64,000 nt of DNA. It comes from Paenibacillus sp. BK033. GTDB lineage: Bacteria; Bacillota; Bacilli; Paenibacillales; Paenibacillaceae. The notes under the pieces are model-generated. The model was not told the DNA's origin. It saw nothing but the letters and a program-made list of their open reading frames with translations, and ran no database searches. Position 1 is the first letter of the stretch. The number at the start of each line of letters is the position of its first letter. Of this stretch, positions 19,257 through 26,568 are shown piece after piece. The position numbers and the translations under genes are program-made. Where the stretch lies: contig NZ_SLVP01000001.1 of assembly GCF_004345425.1 (NCBI RefSeq), positions 1,515,395 to 1,579,394 of the forward strand, read 5' to 3'.

Positions 19257-19577
19257 ATGATTAAATACGGATTGGACAAAGTGACGGAGCTGCGATTCAA
19301 ATCGATTAAGGCAGCAATAGAGCGCAGAGACAACCAATGGGTGGATATCGTGCTGCGGTTTGACGTGGCGGAGGAGACCCCCGTGCCGGATGACCTGATT
19401 GATTTCAGCGGCCTCGTAATTTGCACATCAGGCGGCGCCATCGCGCAAATCGTCCCGCAGGACGAGGATATCGACTGCGAGTATCAATTTACGGCGTTCG
19501 AGAAAGAGCAGATCAAGGCCTTTATCGAAGGCGAAGAAATTCAGCGGCGCATTGCAAATCTGTCCTCCCCAATATAA
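19257..19577 (+). CDS. Conserved-looking hypothetical protein, 106 aa
   Basis: ORF of 106 residues starting at ATG 19257, with TGGAGG (19244-19249) just upstream. It is acidic, with no membrane segment or signal peptide. I recognise no domain. It lies in the same direction as the membrane protein and topB that follow and may be co-transcribed with them. Its codon pattern matches its neighbours, so it is likely a real gene. Confidence 0.65.
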   Translation: MIKYGLDKVTELRFKSIKAAIERRDNQWVDIVLRFDVAEETPVPDDLIDFSGLVICTSGGAIAQIVPQDEDIDCEYQFTAFEKEQIKAFIEGEEIQRRIANLSSPI

Positions 19578-19628
19578 AGAAAATTGTGGTAAAATCGGTT
19601 AGAGATGACGTAAAGGGGAGAGTTCGTC

Positions 19629-20759
19629 ATGCCGGCCGATGAAGCATTTGTATTAACCCCGATTGATGTTCGCAAGATCAGACAGTACGTTCAACATAAG
19701 TACGAAGCGATGCCGCAGGACAAGAGGGCGGAGATTGTAGCCGACGCGGTAAGCCGCATTATTCAAAAACAACTTCCGCCTTTTGAAGACAGGCTGAAAC
19801 GGGAAGTGACGGCAAGGCTGATCCGGACAACCGTGCTGGAGAGGCAAATGCCGGTCCGCTCGGACGATATTTTCGAAGCGTGCCTCGGATTGGACCTGGC
19901 GGATGCCAATGTCGTTACTTCGCTTCATAAGTGGGTGGAGGAGCAAAGCGGCACGCAGCTGGAATGGAGCTTGTTCCGTATCCAGTTGGACAAGCTGGCG
20001 AAAAAAGCGGAGTCCGGGACTGCCGACTTATGGGAGCAGCTAAAGGAATGGCTCGCGTCCGAGTACCGAATTGAAGGGAAAAGCAAAGCGGCGCCCGAGC
20101 TGGCCGAGGTCATCCCGCTGCCGGTACAACCGTCCCTTATTCCGGCTCTGAAGCCTTACCGGCGAAAACAAACGCTGGTTTATTCTCTTTTATCCATTAT
20201 GCTGGTGGGAGCCTCGCTCCTGTACGGCTGGTCGCTGCTCAGGCCTTCTCCTAACAAGCTGCAGCCGCCAGTTACGCTTCAGTCCTTCGAGAAAGCGATG
20301 CCGGCCGTTGCGGGCAACGAACTCCCGGACGAGCTTCGTTACACCGATGTGGATAAAGAAAGCCTGGTCGACTTTTTGAACAGCAAAGATTCCCTTCTGG
20401 CGGAACAGCCTTACTTGGATGCCATTATCGACGCAGCGAGAACATTTGATATCCATCCCCTCTTTTTATTCGCGATTACCGGTCAGGAGCAGGCTTTTGT
20501 ACCGAGGTCGAATAAACAGGCGATGAAGATCGCCAACAATCCGTTCAATGTTTTTTATAGCTGGAAAGACTACAATACGACCATTCACGATTCGGCGCGA
20601 ATTGCCTCCCAAACCGTATTGAAGTGGAGCAAAGACCGCCCGGAGGGCAAGGACCCGATTGCCTGGATCAACCGCAAATACGCGGAGGATCAGAATTGGG
20701 CAAATGGCGTGAGTAAAATTTTTGCATCGATGAAAAGCAAAGTGGAACGAACAAGCTAG
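19629..20759 (+). CDS. Membrane-anchored protein with glucosaminidase-like C-terminal domain
   Basis: Protein of 376 residues. Residues 1 to about 175 are a charged, helix-rich cytoplasmic part (DKRAEIVADAVSRIIQKQL, then EEQSGTQLEWSLF). One transmembrane segment follows at about 182-200 (TLVYSLLSIMLVGASLLYGW). The outer part ends in a domain resembling lysozyme-type glucosaminidases: DAARTFDIHPLFLFAITGQE with a candidate catalytic Glu, NPFNVFYSWKDYNTT, and a terminal ADQ/NWA segment. It probably trims or binds peptidoglycan; the cytoplasmic half is unassigned. It lies 17 bp before topB. Confidence 0.7.
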   Translation: MPADEAFVLTPIDVRKIRQYVQHKYEAMPQDKRAEIVADAVSRIIQKQLPPFEDRLKREVTARLIRTTVLERQMPVRSDDIFEACLGLDLADANVVTSLHKWVEEQSGTQLEWSLFRIQLDKLAKKAESGTADLWEQLKEWLASEYRIEGKSKAAPELAEVIPLPVQPSLIPALKPYRRKQTLVYSLLSIMLVGASLLYGWSLLRPSPNKLQPPVTLQSFEKAMPAVAGNELPDELRYTDVDKESLVDFLNSKDSLLAEQPYLDAIIDAARTFDIHPLFLFAITGQEQAFVPRSNKQAMKIANNPFNVFYSWKDYNTTIHDSARIASQTVLKWSKDRPEGKDPIAWINRKYAEDQNWANGVSKIFASMKSKVERTS

Positions 20760-20776
20760 ATATGAGAGGCGATTAG

Positions 20777-23104
20777 TTGAAGACATTAATTATTGCGGAG
20801 AAGCCCGACATGGGGCGGACGATCGCTGCGGTTGTAGAGCCAAAGGCGGCGAATAAGCGGACGTACCTGGAAGGCGACCGTTATATTATTACTTGGGCGA
20901 TTGGTCATCTGGTAACGCTGGCGGAGCCAGACCAGTATGATGCGCGCTATAAAAGATGGAACGATCAGGATTTGCCGATTATTCCGGATAAGTTCAAGCT
21001 GTGGCCAAATGCCCGGACAAAGGATCAGCTCAAGACGATCGGAGAGCTTGCGAAGCGATGCGGCCGTCTCGTGAATGCTTGTGACGCCGGGCGCGAGGGA
21101 CAGCTTATTTTTCATCTGATCCGTCAATATTTGAAGCTCCCCCAGCCGACAGACCGTCTGTGGATCTCGGATTTGACGCCTGAGACGATCAGAAAGGGCT
21201 TTGACTCCCTTCGAAGCGACGAGGACTATGCCCCGCTTACAAGGGCAGCCAGGGCGCGCAGCGAAGCGGACTGGCTGATCGGAATGAATGCCTCCCGCGC
21301 ATTCACGATCCGTCATAAAGCTTTACTCTCGGTTGGCAGGGTGCAGACGCCGGTCCTCGCGCTGCTGTATGACCGGCACAAAGAAATTACGGCGTTCAAG
21401 TCGGATATGTATTATGTCGTAAAAGCGCTATTTGATCAGAACGGCTTTCAATATTCAGGCATATGGCAGGGGGACCGGATTACGGACAGAGCAAAGGCGG
21501 AAGCGTTGGCCGCCAAGACGCAGGGCAAGCCCGGCATCATTAAGGACTATCAGACGGCGGAGAGCAAGGAATATCCGTTCCGGCTGCATGACCTGACGCT
21601 TCTGCAGCGGGAAGCAAACGGCCGTTACGGCTATTCGGCGAAGAAGACGCTGGATATTGCGCAGGCTTTGTACGAGAAGCACAAAGCCATTACCTATCCG
21701 CGAACGAACTCCAATTACGTAACCGAAGAGAATCTGCCCGTCATGCAGAAGGTGCTGACGATGCTGCAGGGGTCCGATTCTTACCGAGAGCTGGCAAACG
21801 GCGCGGACCGGGGCAGGGTGCACAAGGGGAATAAGGCGGTGTGCAACCCGGCGAAGGTTGAGGACCACCATGCCATTATGCCAACGCCCAAGCGTCCTTC
21901 GGGCTTAAGCCCGGAGGAACACAATATTTATGATATGATCGTCCGGCGGTTCCTGTCGCAGTATTATCCGCCCGCGGTATACAAGAACCACACGGTTATG
22001 ACCGAGGTGGAAAGCGAGATCTTTCGAACGAAGGCGAAGGAGCTGTTGGAGCTTGGCTGGAAGGTAGTTCTGCAGGATCAGGGGCAAGCCGCGAAGAAGA
22101 CCACCAAGAAAAAAGCCAGCGAGAAGGATGAGGCTGAGGGCGATGAGGAAGAGCTGCTCACCGATAAACCGTTTGCCATTGAACCCCAGCAGGGCGTCAA
22201 ATGCGTAAAATCCGAATCGCTTGAGAAAACGACCCAACCGCCAAAGCCTTATACCGAGGGCACTTTGCTGAAAGCGATGGAAAGCGCCGGCAAGTCGATG
22301 GAGAATGACGAGCTGCGCGAGGCGATGAAGGATACCGGGCTTGGCACTCCGGCTACCCGGGCTGCCACCATCGAACGGCTGAAACAGGTTGGTTATGTGG
22401 ATCTGACCGGCAAAAAGCTGGAGATCTCTTCCAAGGGCTGTGCCGCGATCGAGTTGATTCGCGGGGCTGGCGTGGATTTGCTGGCATCGCCCGAAATGAC
22501 CGGACGATGGGAGCAGCGCTTGCACCAGATTTCGCGCGGTGAAGCATCCGACGACCAGTTTATATTGAAGGTTAAGCAATTCGCCGCAATGATCGTCGAT
22601 AAGGTTCGCCAGCAGCGCCCGGCCGCGCCGGGAACGTTCGAAGAACGCGAGAACGGCGGCAAGCGAGGGGCAGCGGGTGCCGGTTCAAAGCGGGGCAGCC
22701 GAGCTTCGAAGGCTTCCGGCGGAAGCCGGACCTCTTCATCGAGGTCAACATCCTCCGCTTCAGCAACCTCTACCGCGGCACCTAAGGCAGCATCCCGTAC
22801 GGCGGCTGCAAATCCTTCTCCCCGTGAGCCAATCGCGGCTTGCCCTAGAACGGGCTGCAGCGGACATATTATTGAAGGGGAACGCGGCTTCGGCTGCAGC
22901 GCCTTCCGGGATGGCTGTACGTTCGTTATCTGGAAGGAGCAGCAGGGAAAGACGATCTCGATCCCAATGGTTCGTTCCCTGCTCGAAAAAGGAGCAACGA
23001 GCCAGCTTACCTTCAAGCGTCAGGACGGCAGCAGCAGCAAAGCCAAGCTGGTGTTGACGGATCGTGACAAAGGCACGGTTTCCGTTCAAGGCGTGCAATC
23101 TTAA
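20777..23104 (+). CDS. topB: DNA topoisomerase III
   Basis: Type IA topoisomerase of 775 residues with a TTG start behind GAGAGGC. The Toprim domain shows the N-terminal Glu in IIAEKPDMGRTIAAVV and the metal-binding DAGREGQLIFHLI. The active-site Tyr307 lies in ITYPRTNSNYV. An acidic and Lys-rich insert (about 430-460) follows. The C terminus has a Ser/Ala/Arg-rich linker (about 630-690) and a small Cys module (CPRTGCSGHIIEG, FGCSAFRDGCTF) like the zinc-ribbon repeats of type IA enzymes. It decatenates single-stranded regions of replicating or recombining DNA. Confidence 0.95.
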   Translation: MKTLIIAEKPDMGRTIAAVVEPKAANKRTYLEGDRYIITWAIGHLVTLAEPDQYDARYKRWNDQDLPIIPDKFKLWPNARTKDQLKTIGELAKRCGRLVNACDAGREGQLIFHLIRQYLKLPQPTDRLWISDLTPETIRKGFDSLRSDEDYAPLTRAARARSEADWLIGMNASRAFTIRHKALLSVGRVQTPVLALLYDRHKEITAFKSDMYYVVKALFDQNGFQYSGIWQGDRITDRAKAEALAAKTQGKPGIIKDYQTAESKEYPFRLHDLTLLQREANGRYGYSAKKTLDIAQALYEKHKAITYPRTNSNYVTEENLPVMQKVLTMLQGSDSYRELANGADRGRVHKGNKAVCNPAKVEDHHAIMPTPKRPSGLSPEEHNIYDMIVRRFLSQYYPPAVYKNHTVMTEVESEIFRTKAKELLELGWKVVLQDQGQAAKKTTKKKASEKDEAEGDEEELLTDKPFAIEPQQGVKCVKSESLEKTTQPPKPYTEGTLLKAMESAGKSMENDELREAMKDTGLGTPATRAATIERLKQVGYVDLTGKKLEISSKGCAAIELIRGAGVDLLASPEMTGRWEQRLHQISRGEASDDQFILKVKQFAAMIVDKVRQQRPAAPGTFEERENGGKRGAAGAGSKRGSRASKASGGSRTSSSRSTSSASATSTAAPKAASRTAAANPSPREPIAACPRTGCSGHIIEGERGFGCSAFRDGCTFVIWKEQQGKTISIPMVRSLLEKGATSQLTFKRQDGSSSKAKLVLTDRDKGTVSVQGVQS

Positions 23105-23121
23105 GTATAATCATTCAACAG

Positions 23122-23163
23122 AAAAAGGAGTAAAGCGCCATATGCCGCTTTACTCCTTTTGTT
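23122..23163 (+). terminator. Strong bidirectional terminator
   Basis: A 15-bp perfect stem (23123-23137 with 23146-23160) ends in TTTT and starts with AAAA, so it can serve topB on the plus strand and the HAD hydrolase gene on the minus strand. Confidence 0.9.
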
Positions 23164-23176
23164 TATGCCATTAAGG

Positions 23177-23920
23177 TTAGGGTTGCTTGCGACTCACATA
23201 GCCGTGAATCGCCGGCGGCACTTCAAGCAGGTTATTCAAGGTGAAGAAGGCCCCCTTCGGTTCTACCTCGATATTAATGACATTGTACTGCCATTCGGAT
23301 TCCGTTCTCATATGGATCGCATGAATGCCTGCCGTGAGAGCAGGCACAACATCCGTCCGGATCGAGTTGCCGATCATCCACGTCAAGTGGCGGTCATGAC
23401 CGCCCTCCGCCAAGATCTGCTCAAGCGCTTCGCTGTTCTTATGCCGGCGGATATAAATTCTCGTATCGAAATACCGCTCCAGCTTCATTTGTTCAATCTT
23501 GCGGCGCTGAATCGTAATTTCCCCTCCGGTGTATAGATGAAGGGTGTGACCTTCTCCGGCCAGCTTATCGAGTGTAGCCTCCATATTAGGATACGGCTCG
23601 GTCTCATGCTCGTATACGCTTAAGCCAAGCTTCCACAGAAAATCCTGCTCCGTCTTGGATTTCTTGCGGCCCGTAAGGTCGCAGTAATAGTGGTATGTAT
23701 CAATAAAGGACTGCGGGAAATGCTCGCTCTTGAATCCGAGCACCGCTACGCCCGCAATATCGATCTCCGTCTGTTTATTGCGCACCGCATCTGCGCTTAC
23801 CCCTTCATAACCCGCAAACCACGTCGTCATCGCGTCGACAAACTGTTCGATCACAAAGTAGAAATATTTGTTGCAGTGAATGAGGGTGTCGTCTAGGTCA
23901 AAGAAAAGGTTTTGCTTCAT
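23177..23920 (-). CDS. HAD family hydrolase
   Basis: Protein of 247 residues with the haloacid-dehalogenase catalytic motif FFDLDDTLIH at the N terminus (the two Asp residues), motif II in LHLYTGGE, and motif III/IV around WMIGNSIRTDVVPALTAG. An alpha-helical cap lies between motifs I and II. Such proteins are usually phosphatases; the substrate is not evident. ATG at 23920 follows GGAGCC at a modest distance. Confidence 0.9.
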   Translation of the reverse strand: MKQNLFFDLDDTLIHCNKYFYFVIEQFVDAMTTWFAGYEGVSADAVRNKQTEIDIAGVAVLGFKSEHFPQSFIDTYHYYCDLTGRKKSKTEQDFLWKLGLSVYEHETEPYPNMEATLDKLAGEGHTLHLYTGGEITIQRRKIEQMKLERYFDTRIYIRRHKNSEALEQILAEGGHDRHLTWMIGNSIRTDVVPALTAGIHAIHMRTESEWQYNVINIEVEPKGAFFTLNNLLEVPPAIHGYVSRKQP

Positions 23921-24024
23921 TTAAAAGCACGGCTCCTTTGGTGAAGTTCATCGTATGAACAATCTACCTTATTCGAAGCCTTACGTCAACGAAGCCCCAA
24001 GCGATGTTTAATTCAGGCGATTTA

Positions 24025-24039
24025 TGCTAATCATTCTCA
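24025..24039 (+). promoter_or_regulatory. Fur-box-like sequence
   Basis: TGCTAATCATTCTCA matches the 7-1-7 Fur consensus TGATAATNATTATCA at 13 of 15 positions. It lies 20 bp before the start codon of the 45-aa ORF, directly before its ribosome binding site. PerR and Zur boxes share this shape, so the regulator is uncertain. Confidence 0.4.
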
Positions 24040-24059
24040 TAAGGCAGGAGGTGAAGAGC

Positions 24060-24197
24060 ATGCCATTCAATAAAGCCGACAAAACGCAAAACCGTCAAAA
24101 CCAATCCAGTTTTAAATCGGAAGCCATTGGCCTTAAGTTGAACAAACTCGCAAACCGTCCTCCAAGCATGAATGGAATTAATAAACAGCTGCCGTAA
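24060..24197 (+). CDS. Small basic protein, 45 aa, unknown function
   Basis: The ORF starts at ATG 24060, preceded by a very strong site (AGGAGGTGA, 24046-24054) and followed by a terminator, so it is laid out as a real one-gene unit. The product is hydrophilic, rich in Lys, Asn and Gln (begins MPFNKADKTQNRQNQ, ends NGINKQLP), with no membrane segment or Cys. A Fur-box-like sequence overlaps its 5' region. It might be a Fur-controlled small basic protein in the style of FbpA/B/C of B. subtilis, but the sequence does not show homology I can recognise; a small spore protein is another possibility. Confidence 0.6.
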   Translation: MPFNKADKTQNRQNQSSFKSEAIGLKLNKLANRPPSMNGINKQLP

Positions 24198-24205
24198 AAC
24201 AGCTC

Positions 24206-24258
24206 AGGCGGAATCCAGGGACGATATTCTTCCAGCGCCCTTGGATTCCGCCTGTCTT
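24206..24258 (+). terminator. Terminator-like hairpin after the 45-aa gene
   Basis: AGGCGGAATCCA pairs with TGGATTCCGCCT (12 bp), with a long, partly self-pairing loop; the T tract is weak (TGTCTT). Confidence 0.6.
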
Positions 24259-24274
24259 AAAGTATTTAGAGCCG

Positions 24275-24499
24275 TTAAGCATATTTCTGCTGAGCGGCCA
24301 TCAGTTTATTCTTAATAAAGGCGATACGCCTGCGTACATAGAAGTCCATGCTGTCACCCTTCAAATCATTTGGCGAGATCACCTCCTCTGCCCGATTATC
24401 GATAATCGTTAATGTTCCGTCCGTGTAAAACTTAAACGTAAGGTCCCGGCGCGGCCATCCTTTCTCTAAATAACGAAAGTTTTCGCAGCTTTTATTCAT
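24275..24499 (-). CDS. SOS-box-controlled small protein, 74 aa, unknown function
   Basis: The ORF starts with ATG at 24497-24499 on the minus strand behind GGAGGAGG. The product is charged, with alternating short strands and helices (LTFKFYTDGTLTIIDN, then a basic helix FYVRRRIAFIKNKL). It has no signal peptide, membrane segment, LysM or Cys motif, and does not resemble the SOS division inhibitor YneA. Its promoter (TTTCCA at 24586-24591, TATAAT at 24563-24568) is flanked by two sequences that match the Gram-positive LexA/DinR box at 13 of 14 positions, so I infer DNA-damage induction. The target is unknown. Confidence 0.75.
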   Translation of the reverse strand: MNKSCENFRYLEKGWPRRDLTFKFYTDGTLTIIDNRAEEVISPNDLKGDSMDFYVRRRIAFIKNKLMAAQQKYA

Positions 24500-24542
24500 G
24501 GTGATTCAGCCTCCTCCAAAATGATTATGGGATGCAAAACAG

Positions 24543-24556
24543 GGAACGTTTGTTCT
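24543..24556 (-). promoter_or_regulatory. LexA (SOS) box, proximal
   Basis: On the minus strand this reads AGAACAAACGTTCC, 13 of 14 against the B. subtilis SOS consensus CGAACRNRYGTTYC. It lies at the expected transcription start of the 74-aa gene. Confidence 0.7.
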
Positions 24557-24562
24557 GTTTTT

Positions 24563-24591
24563 ATTATAGCAAACATTTGTTCGTGTGGAAA
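24563..24591 (-). promoter_or_regulatory. Sigma-A promoter of the 74-aa gene
   Basis: Minus-strand -35 TTTCCA (24586-24591), a 17-base spacer and a consensus -10 TATAAT (24563-24568). The distal SOS box fills the spacer. Confidence 0.7.
24570..24583 (-). promoter_or_regulatory. LexA (SOS) box, distal
   Basis: On the minus strand this reads CGAACAAATGTTTG, 13 of 14 against CGAACRNRYGTTYC, and lies between the -35 and -10 of the promoter of the 74-aa gene. Confidence 0.7.
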
Positions 24592-24598
24592 CTGTTTT

Positions 24599-24627
24599 TT
24601 GTTTCTCGTAAACTAGATTCATAGAAT
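24599..24627 (+). promoter_or_regulatory. Promoter of the ABC ATPase gene
   Basis: TTGTTT (24599-24604), 17-base spacer and TAGAAT (24622-24627), giving a transcription start about 27 bp ahead of the ATG. The two SOS boxes lie upstream of this -35, so LexA need not block it. Confidence 0.55.
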
Positions 24628-24660
24628 GGCGAAGCGTTTACAAAAAAGGGGCATGGACTT

Positions 24661-25386
24661 ATGTTGAGAATATCGAATCTTAGAGTACAAATTCCCGGTG
24701 GGCCGACGATCTTGAAGAATATCAGCTTTGAAGTCCAGCCAGGCCAATTTATCGCGATAAAGGGAGCCAGCGGCAGCGGCAAGTCGATGCTGCTCAAAAG
24801 CTTGGCGCTGCAGAACAAGTGGAGCGGCGGCAGCTATTTCTTCGAAGGCGAAGACATTTTCAAGCAGGGGCTCGCGGGCAGATTGAAAATCAAGCGCGCG
24901 GTAGCTTATCTGGAGGAGAAGCCCGTTCTGTACCAGAACAAGACCGGGCTTAAAAATGTCAGCATCGGTGCCGTTGCGCAGACGCCTGCGTGGCGCAGAT
25001 GGACGGGCATGCTGCGCAACGACGATTACATGGGCGCGATGGATACGATTGAAAAGCTGGGACTGCTCGATAAAGCCCATCAAAAAGCCAGCACGATGAG
25101 CGGCGGCGAACGCCAGCGTATCGCGATTGCCCGGGCACTGGTGCACGGAGCGAAGGTGATCGCCGCGGATGAGCCGGTGGCAGGGCTTGATCCCCATACG
25201 GCGGACCGCGTGTTGTCCGATCTGAAGAGGCTGATTACGGAGCAGGGCGTTACGGTTATCGCGGTGCTTGATCAAGGGGATTGGGCGGAAAGGTTCGCGG
25301 ACCGGATTATCGGTCTAAACAACGGCGAGCTTGTGCTGGACGTGAAAGGCAGAAGATTAACCGAGCGGGAGAAAATGATGCTGTGA
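24661..25386 (+). CDS. ABC transporter ATP-binding protein (orphan)
   Basis: ATPase of 241 residues with Walker A GASGSGKS (about residues 38-45), signature SGGERQRIAIARAL, Walker B VIAADEPVAGLD and a switch region (VLDQGDWAERFADRI) in which the usual His is replaced by Gln. No permease gene is adjacent; the next gene is a GNAT acetyltransferase. It may energise a permease encoded elsewhere, or act outside transport. The start ATG 24661 follows AAGGGGC. Confidence 0.88.
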   Translation: MLRISNLRVQIPGGPTILKNISFEVQPGQFIAIKGASGSGKSMLLKSLALQNKWSGGSYFFEGEDIFKQGLAGRLKIKRAVAYLEEKPVLYQNKTGLKNVSIGAVAQTPAWRRWTGMLRNDDYMGAMDTIEKLGLLDKAHQKASTMSGGERQRIAIARALVHGAKVIAADEPVAGLDPHTADRVLSDLKRLITEQGVTVIAVLDQGDWAERFADRIIGLNNGELVLDVKGRRLTEREKMML

Positions 25387-25889
25387 TCGAGCTTCGATTA
25401 ATCAAAGAAAACGAATTGGAAGAGGCACTCCGGCTGGAGCAGCAATGCTACGTTCCGGAAGCGGCCGCTACCCGGGAAGGGTTCCGGTACCGGCTTGCGC
25501 ATTACCCGGGTTATTTCTGGTCGGCCTGGTCCGGGGACAAGCTTCTTGGCATAACGAACGGCATCCGGACCTCGGCCTGGTCTTGCGGGGACGAGATGAA
25601 GGGCGTCCAGCGGGATGAAGAGGAAGGCGATAACTTCTGCATCCTGACCGTTGCCGTAGCGGAGGAGGCAAGACGACAGGGAGTTGGAGCCATGCTGCTC
25701 GAGCGCCTTGTGTCAACCTGCGACAGGGCCGGGCATAAAGCGATTATTCTAATGTGCGAACGGCATCTGATCTCCTTTTACAAGAGAGCCGGGTTTGCTT
25801 ACGTTGGGAAAGCGGCATCTTCGCACGGCGGCGTCGAATGGCATGAAATGAGGCGTACCCCGCATATAATGGAGCATCTGACCAAATAG
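25383..25889 (+). CDS. GNAT family N-acetyltransferase
   Basis: Protein of 168 residues. The GTG start at 25383 overlaps the stop of the ABC gene (GTGA), so they are coupled; an earlier in-frame ATG would lie within the ABC gene. GNAT motif A is LTVAVAEEARRQGVGAMLLERL (acetyl-CoA pyrophosphate loop RRQGVG) and motif B is the late FYKRAGFAYVG. Similar to arylalkylamine/YesJ-type acetyltransferases; acceptor unknown. Confidence 0.9.
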   Translation: MIELRLIKENELEEALRLEQQCYVPEAAATREGFRYRLAHYPGYFWSAWSGDKLLGITNGIRTSAWSCGDEMKGVQRDEEEGDNFCILTVAVAEEARRQGVGAMLLERLVSTCDRAGHKAIILMCERHLISFYKRAGFAYVGKAASSHGGVEWHEMRRTPHIMEHLTK

Positions 25890-25905
25890 GTAGGTGTCTT
25901 CGAAT

Positions 25906-26517
25906 ATGGCTTTTCAGTCTCCAGTCATTGTCCAATCTGCAAGAGCGGCATTCCCGAAAGCGGAGCTTTGGATCCCTTACGTTAGCGGAGGATCAAACGA
26001 GAATGCAATCAAGCGAATCAATGAATCCATCCGGAAAGCGGCACAGCAGCTGGTAGACGAGCAGGGCTCGCTTGATGATCCGCGGGCTGAAATGAGCGGG
26101 TATTACGAGGTCAAGACGAACGAAAGGGATATTCTCAGCCTGTCGTTATTCAATTACGCCTATTCGGGGGGCAGTCATGGCCTTACGCTGCAGGTCTCGC
26201 TGACGTTTCGCGTGTCAACCGGACACGCCTACAGCCTTCCCCAGCTGTTCAAGCCCGGAAGCGCGTATGTTCAGCGCATTTCCGAAATGGTCAGCGAACA
26301 GATCAAGGAACGCGACATCAGCACGCTGGAGCCATTCGCAACCATCCGGCCGGATCAGGATTACTATATCGCCGACCGGTCGATCGTCATCTATTTTGCT
26401 TTATACGAGCTGACGCCGTATGCTTACGGTTTTCCGTATTTTCCGATCTCGGCCTACGATCTTCAGGATATCGTGAACGAGAATGGTCCGCTAGGCGCCA
26501 TGGTGCCGAATAATTAG
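25906..26517 (+). CDS. DUF3298 domain protein
   Basis: Protein of 203 residues from ATG 25906; a GTG at 25894 would add four residues. The central and C-terminal parts match the DUF3298 pattern found in RsiV-type anti-sigma factors and secreted lysozyme-binding proteins: NYAYSGGSHGLTLQVSL, YSLPQLFKPGSAYV, and the terminal FALYELTPYAYGFPYFPIS. There is no signal peptide or transmembrane segment here, unlike RsiV, so the protein seems cytoplasmic or is exported in another way. Function unknown. Confidence 0.8.
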   Translation: MAFQSPVIVQSARAAFPKAELWIPYVSGGSNENAIKRINESIRKAAQQLVDEQGSLDDPRAEMSGYYEVKTNERDILSLSLFNYAYSGGSHGLTLQVSLTFRVSTGHAYSLPQLFKPGSAYVQRISEMVSEQIKERDISTLEPFATIRPDQDYYIADRSIVIYFALYELTPYAYGFPYFPISAYDLQDIVNENGPLGAMVPNN

Positions 26518-26568
26518 GACAGCACTGGACAATGCCGGGCGGTGAAGACCAAAGGAGCTGATCGGTGG

